Source: an uncultured Oscillibacter sp. (GTDB lineage: Bacteria > Bacillota > Clostridia > Oscillospirales > Oscillospiraceae). From it: DNA of 7,562 nucleotides. Positions 5,142 to 7,562 of the stretch are shown here, piece by piece. The notes beneath the pieces were generated by a model. It searched no databases and was not told where the DNA came from. It worked only from the letters and a program-made list of their open reading frames with translations. A program made the position numbers and the translations under genes. The stretch covers positions 1 to 7,562 of the forward strand of contig CAOJHG010000090.1 of the NCBI GenBank assembly GCA_948435975.1, written 5' to 3'. The number at the start of each line of letters is the position of its first letter. Positions within the stretch are counted from its first letter, which is position 1.

Positions 5142-6440
5142 TCAGCCGTACAGCCGCTTGACCGCCGCCTTGGCCTCGTGGAGAATCCTGTCCGCGTCCA
5201 GGGTCAAGAATTCACCGTTTTCATAGAGAATCCGGCCGTCCACCATGGTCATCACCACGTCGGCCCCCTGGGCGGTGTAAACCGCCAGGGCCATGGGATC
5301 CAGGTTGGGATACAGATGGGGCTTCGTCATATCCAGGGCAATGATATCCGCCTTCTTTCCCACCTCCAAAGCGCCGGTGTCCTCCCGGCCCTGGAGCTTG
5401 GCCCCGTTCCGGGTGGCCATGGTCAAAAGCTGGGCGGGCTTGAGGATGGTGGGGTCCCGATGGTATCCGTTGTGGAGTACCGCCGCCAGATGCAGCTCCT
5501 CCATCAGATTCAGATTGTTGTTGCTGGCAGCGCCGTCGGTTCCCAGCGTCACGTTCAGCCCCAGGTCCAGCATCCGCTGAATGGGGGCGAAGCCGCTGCC
5601 CAGTTTCATATTGCTGGTGGGGTTGTGAATCACGCTGACTCCCTTCTCCAGCAGTAGCGCCATATCCTCCTCCGTCACAAAGACACAGTGGGCGGCGGCG
5701 GTAGGAGAGTCGAAGGTCCCCAGGTCATAGAACCACCGCGCGGGCGTTTTTCCGTACTTCTCAACGCACTCGTCATGCTCTTTTTTCGTCTCGGAAATGT
5801 GGACCTGCATCCGGCCTCCCAGCTCCTTACAGGCGGCGCTGTAGGGACGGACGATGTGCTCAAAGCAGGTGTACTCGGCGTGAATGGCGAAGTCGATCCG
5901 GACCCGGCCCTCCGCCGCGCCGTGGTAATCCCGGAAAAGCTGAAGGGACTCTTTGACCCGGAAGTTCTCCTCGTAGGTCTCCTCCTTGTTGAAGCATTGC
6001 ACCGGGCGGCTGAGGTTCGCCTTGATGCCGCAGGCAATGGCGTTCTCTGCGGCGGTATGGGGCTCGAAGTACATATCGGAATAACTGGTGGTGCCGGTGG
6101 CGATCATCTCCAGCAGGGCCAGGTTGTTCCCGGCCTGGATATCCTCCGCCGTAAGGCGGTCCTCAATGGGCATCATCTTCTCAAAGAGCCACTCCTGAAG
6201 AGGCAAATCGCTGCCAACGCCCCGGAGAAGCACCATGGGACTGTGCCCGTGGCAATTGATGAGGCCCGGAAGCAGGAGGCGTCCGGACAGATCCTTCTCC
6301 CGGTCATAGACCTCCTGGGGCCTTTCAGTACCGATGTAATCAATCGTGTCACCGTCAATGCCCAAGAAGGCGTCTTCCAGGAAGCGGAAGCCCTGTTCCT
6401 GAGCAACCAGGATGCCGCAGTGTTGCAACAGCTTTTTCAA
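5142..6440 (-). CDS. mtaD: 5-methylthioadenosine/S-adenosylhomocysteine deaminase-like amidohydrolase
   Basis: A metal-dependent amidohydrolase of the TRZ/ATZ group. The best match is MtaD, which deaminates methylthioadenosine or S-adenosylhomocysteine to the inosine forms in the cytoplasm. The 432 residues match the family length. Key residues: His64 and His66 (NCHGHSP), Glu93 (PIEDRL), Arg145 (LSRPVQ), His187 (AIHAEYT), His214 with Glu217 (VHISETKKE), Asp302 (TLGTDGAASNN). These align with His55/57, Glu84, Arg136, His173, His200, Glu203 and Asp279 of Thermotoga TM0936, as recalled. The second substrate Arg of that enzyme (Arg148) has no obvious equivalent at the expected spot, where Glu157 stands, so the substrate could differ. 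The start is TTG at 6440, 13 nt behind AAAGGGGAG; an ATT at 6443 is better spaced but rarer. No ATG lies upstream in frame, and the first Met is near residue 69, inside the domain. It heads the gene row and follows a strong promoter. Confidence 0.9.
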   Translation of the reverse strand: MKKLLQHCGILVAQEQGFRFLEDAFLGIDGDTIDYIGTERPQEVYDREKDLSGRLLLPGLINCHGHSPMVLLRGVGSDLPLQEWLFEKMMPIEDRLTAEDIQAGNNLALLEMIATGTTSYSDMYFEPHTAAENAIACGIKANLSRPVQCFNKEETYEENFRVKESLQLFRDYHGAAEGRVRIDFAIHAEYTCFEHIVRPYSAACKELGGRMQVHISETKKEHDECVEKYGKTPARWFYDLGTFDSPTAAAHCVFVTEEDMALLLEKGVSVIHNPTSNMKLGSGFAPIQRMLDLGLNVTLGTDGAASNNNLNLMEELHLAAVLHNGYHRDPTILKPAQLLTMATRNGAKLQGREDTGALEVGKKADIIALDMTKPHLYPNLDPMALAVYTAQGADVVMTMVDGRILYENGEFLTLDADRILHEAKAAVKRLYG

Positions 6441-6523
6441 AATATAGAAAAAACTCCCCTTTCAAAATAACGACTGCAATCTTCTCCAGATACGCTATAA
6501 AAGTCCCTGTAGGTTCTCCCCGC

Positions 6524-6556
6524 CGTCTCTCAAAGGGAATCGACACTTTTGAGACG
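6524..6556 (-). promoter_or_regulatory. Leader stem-loop upstream of the deaminase gene
   Basis: CGTCTC (6524-6529) pairs with GAGACG (6551-6556). The inner CAAAG/CTTTTG extends the stem with a one- or two-base bulge around a loop of about 10 nt. It lies in the transcribed leader and overlaps the end of a short upstream ORF. No T-run follows, so it is not a plain terminator. It could affect leader translation or mRNA stability. I could not match it to a known riboswitch. Confidence 0.45.
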
Positions 6557-6574
6557 CCCGCAGGGGGATGGCAT
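6530..6574 (-). CDS. Possible 14-residue upstream ORF in the deaminase leader
   Basis: ATG at 6574, preceded by GGAGGAG (6585-6591) with 10 nt spacing, encodes MPSPCGRLKSVDSL and stops at 6530. It lies between the promoter and the deaminase gene, and its 3' half falls inside the leader stem-loop. This layout would suit translation-dependent control, but the peptide has no run of one amino acid that would name a signal. It may be chance, since the ORF is short. Confidence 0.3.
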   Translation of the reverse strand: MPSPCGRLKSVDSL

Positions 6575-6621
6575 GAACGCAAAACTCCTCCGGAACGCCT
6601 CTGCGGCGGGAGAATTTTATT

Positions 6622-6650
6622 ATTTTATCATAGCCCCGTTTTCGTGTCAA
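6622..6650 (-). promoter_or_regulatory. Near-consensus promoter of the deaminase gene row
   Basis: On the minus strand TTGACA (6645-6650), a 17-nt spacer and TAAAAT (6622-6627). Start of transcription is expected near 6615, which gives a leader of about 175 nt. This is the best housekeeping-type promoter in the window and the likely driver of the deaminase and, probably, the dehydrogenase. Confidence 0.82.
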
Positions 6651-6704
6651 TCGAAGGGAAACAAAGGGGATTGCCCTATCGCGCATTTTAAAAGGGGACC
6701 ATCG

Positions 6705-6785
6705 TGTAGGGGCCGCCGCCCTCGGCGGCCTGCCGGCACAAGAATTGGTCCTCACAACGGGCCGCCCAAGGGGCCGGCCCCTACA
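6705..6785. repeat. 81-bp GC-rich palindromic repeat
   Basis: The ends are TGTAGGGGCCG (from 6705) and its inverse CGGCCCCTACA (to 6785). The arms match at about 22 of 26 positions, continuing through GGCGGCC. The centre (about 6732-6758) is unpaired and less GC-rich. It holds no ORF. It looks like a dispersed palindromic repeat or a short non-autonomous element. Repeats beginning GTAGGGGCC are, as I recall, common in Oscillospiraceae genomes. It lies upstream of the deaminase promoter. Confidence 0.7.
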
Positions 6786-6835
6786 AAATAAAATCTTAAA
6801 ATAGGACACTCCCGAAACGAAGTCTCTTTTCAGAT
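6786..6835. other. AT-rich spacer
   Basis: The AT-rich DNA between the palindromic repeat and the small AT-rich ORF shows no gene or clear signal. Its base composition differs from the GC-rich genes nearby, which suggests old insertions. Confidence 0.4.
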
Positions 6836-6919
6836 TTAAGGGAATTGCGTCTTAACAAAATAAGTAATCCGATTATCGTTAAAACAAGTAGAATTCATAA
6901 TCTCACATCTCTCTTCCAT
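6836..6919 (-). CDS. AT-rich 27-codon ORF, unknown, possibly a gene remnant
   Basis: ATG at 6919, with an internal ATG at 6898, encodes MEERCEIMNSTCFNDNRITY and then FVKTQFP before TAA. There is no good Shine-Dalgarno. It lies directly behind the MITE-like element and, if that element is removed, about 10 nt behind the start site of the promoter at 7055-7083. The base composition is much more AT-rich than the neighbours. I do not recognise it. It may be the start of a truncated acquired gene or chance. Confidence 0.2.
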   Translation of the reverse strand: MEERCEIMNSTCFNDNRITYFVKTQFP

Positions 6920-6922
6920 AGC

Positions 6923-7049
6923 TAGAGCAGTTCCCAGAAATAATGAGAAAAAAGGAGACGAGGACAGAGGTCGCAGAGCAGGACGAAGGACGCAGCTATG
7001 CAGCCTCCGGACCGCCGAACTTTTCTCAATATTTTTGGGAACTGCTCTA
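6923..7049. mobile_element. MITE-like element with 27-bp terminal inverted repeats flanked by TA
   Basis: The arms TAGAGCAGTTCCC... at 6923-6951 and their inverse at 7021-7049 match at 27 of 29 positions, TA included. The outermost TA on each side fits the TA target duplication of IS630/Tc1-mariner elements. That leaves a 125-bp body with 27-bp repeats starting GAGCAGTTCCC. The 69-bp centre is GC-rich, has an imperfect 19-nt tandem repeat (AGGAC..AGG.CGCAG at 6961 and 6980) and no transposase, so any movement would need an enzyme from elsewhere. Transcribed, it would fold into one long hairpin. A structured non-coding RNA is the alternative reading. Confidence 0.65.
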
Positions 7050-7054
7050 AATCC

Positions 7055-7083
7055 ATTATAGCACACAGCTATTATGGCTTCAA
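7055..7083 (-). promoter_or_regulatory. Promoter firing into the MITE-like element
   Basis: On the minus strand TTGAAG (7078-7083), a 17-nt spacer and a consensus TATAAT (7055-7060). The expected start, near 7048, falls on the edge of the inverted-repeat element. No intact gene follows before the deaminase promoter, so either the promoter was cut off from its gene or it makes a hairpin RNA. Confidence 0.6.
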
Positions 7084-7149
7084 CCTGGCTTTGTAGAAAC
7101 TGCCAAAGTGATACCTCGGCAACACTTTTTCAAAAGAGACGAAACGGAC

Positions 7150-7562
7150 CTACGGCTCTTCGAAGAAGGACTCCCCCTCCGTTCGCTTCGCTCCGCGCTC
7201 AAAGCCGGAGCGTATCGCCCCGGTGGGACAGGCCGTTTTGCACGCTCCGCAGCGAATACACTCCGGACTGTTGATGTCCTTCGTAACCTCCACCGCCATC
7301 GGGCAAACGCGCTCGCAGGCTTTGCAGTCAATGCACTTCCTGGCGTCCAGACGCATTTGGAAAAAGCTGAAGCGATTAAACCAGGCGTAGAACGCCCCCA
7401 AGGGGCACAGATACCGGCAGAACGGGCGGTGAATTCCCATGGACGCCGCCACGATCACCGCCAGCACCAGGGCCTTCCAGCTGAACAGCGCCCCGGCCAG
7501 CTTCCGAAGGGCCGGGTCCGCAATCATCAGGGGAATTCCGCCGCCCAGTGTCCCGGCGGGGC
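7150..7562 (-). CDS. NapH/NosR-type membrane 4Fe-4S protein, C-terminal part (5' end outside window)
   Basis: The frame is open from the right edge to TAG at 7150, giving 136 residues of the C-terminal part. The first visible residues, PAGTLGGGIPL, fit the CPAG-type motif of the family; the cut codon ends in GC and could be Cys. Next come a hydrophobic segment (ALVLAVIVAASMGI, about 30-43), FCRYLCPLGAFYAWFN with a CxxxCP pair at 48 and 52, then two 4Fe-4S motifs: Cys76, 79, 82, 86 (CIDCKACERVCP) and Cys101, 104, 107, 111 (CIRCGACKTACP). Such proteins are inner-membrane electron carriers that pass electrons between quinones or flavoproteins and a reductase. The partner cannot be seen. All eight cluster cysteines are present and the gene ends with an ordinary charged tail. 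No clear terminator follows, only a weak AAAGTG/CACTTT stem-loop. Confidence 0.92.
   Translation of the reverse strand, partial: PAGTLGGGIPLMIADPALRKLAGALFSWKALVLAVIVAASMGIHRPFCRYLCPLGAFYAWFNRFSFFQMRLDARKCIDCKACERVCPMAVEVTKDINSPECIRCGACKTACPTGAIRSGFERGAKRTEGESFFEEP

Noticed and set aside
5688..6470. Plus-strand open frame of 260 codons opposite the deaminase
   Set aside because: It is a shadow of the deaminase frame, with no ribosome binding site and no recognisable domain.
6355..6582. Minus-strand frame of 75 codons overlapping the deaminase start
   Set aside because: It crosses the deaminase start in another frame and most of its length is antisense or off-frame to a real gene; only the short ATG ORF in the leader has a reasonable start.
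6441..6615. SAM, SAH or purine riboswitch ahead of the deaminase
   Set aside because: I looked for the conserved cores of these classes and did not find them; only a simple stem-loop is supported.
6923..7049. 6S RNA or another known housekeeping RNA
   Set aside because: The long closing stem is suggestive, but the arms end in TA and lack the conserved 6S bubble layout; an inserted element explains them better.
1..7562. CRISPR array, tRNA or rRNA
   Set aside because: No regularly spaced repeats, cloverleaf-type sequence or rRNA motif was seen on either strand.

Overview
The window looks like a chromosomal stretch from an anaerobic Clostridia bacterium, most likely a gut Oscillospiraceae relative. 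That is inferred from GC-rich coding DNA, strong GGAGG-type ribosome binding sites, AraC/cupin regulators of clostridial style, an IS256-family element and short palindromic repeats. No gene fixes the genus.

Layout. At the left edge is the first part of an IS256-family transposase on the minus strand, with a probable element end near base 202. From about 380 to 2220 on the plus strand lies a decayed regulatory locus. It has a terminator, a 29-bp near-perfect palindrome over the -35 box of a promoter, then an AraC-type regulator broken by two frameshifts and one in-frame stop (cupin, HTH, second HTH). A cupin-only cistron, itself frameshifted, overlaps it by ATGA, and a strong hairpin terminator follows.

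From 2250 to 6440 three intact metabolic genes lie on the minus strand, transcribed right to left: an MtaD-type MTA/SAH deaminase (amidohydrolase), a YqhD/butanol-dehydrogenase-type metal-dependent alcohol dehydrogenase, and a class I/II PLP aminotransferase. A near-consensus promoter (TTGACA, 17 nt, TAAAAT) precedes the deaminase with a leader of about 170 nt. A nested stem-loop separates deaminase and dehydrogenase. A 475-nt gap with a 25-codon ORF that has an excellent Shine-Dalgarno separates dehydrogenase and aminotransferase. A role in handling S-adenosylmethionine by-products or aldehydes and 2-oxo acids is plausible but is inference from gene families only.

From 6650 to 7150 is a gene-poor, partly AT-rich stretch. 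It holds an 81-bp palindromic GC-rich repeat and a 125-bp MITE-like element with 27-bp terminal inverted repeats flanked by TA. The MITE-like element sits exactly at the predicted start site of a TTGAAG-17-TATAAT promoter. At the right edge is the C-terminal part of a NapH/NosR-type membrane protein with two 4Fe-4S motifs, minus strand, running off the window.

The most unusual points are the MITE-like element at a promoter start site, the permuted and split AraC/cupin locus with its intact operator-like palindrome, the small ORF with a strong ribosome binding site, and the structured leader and intercistronic RNAs of the metabolic gene row. No CRISPR array, tRNA or rRNA was seen.
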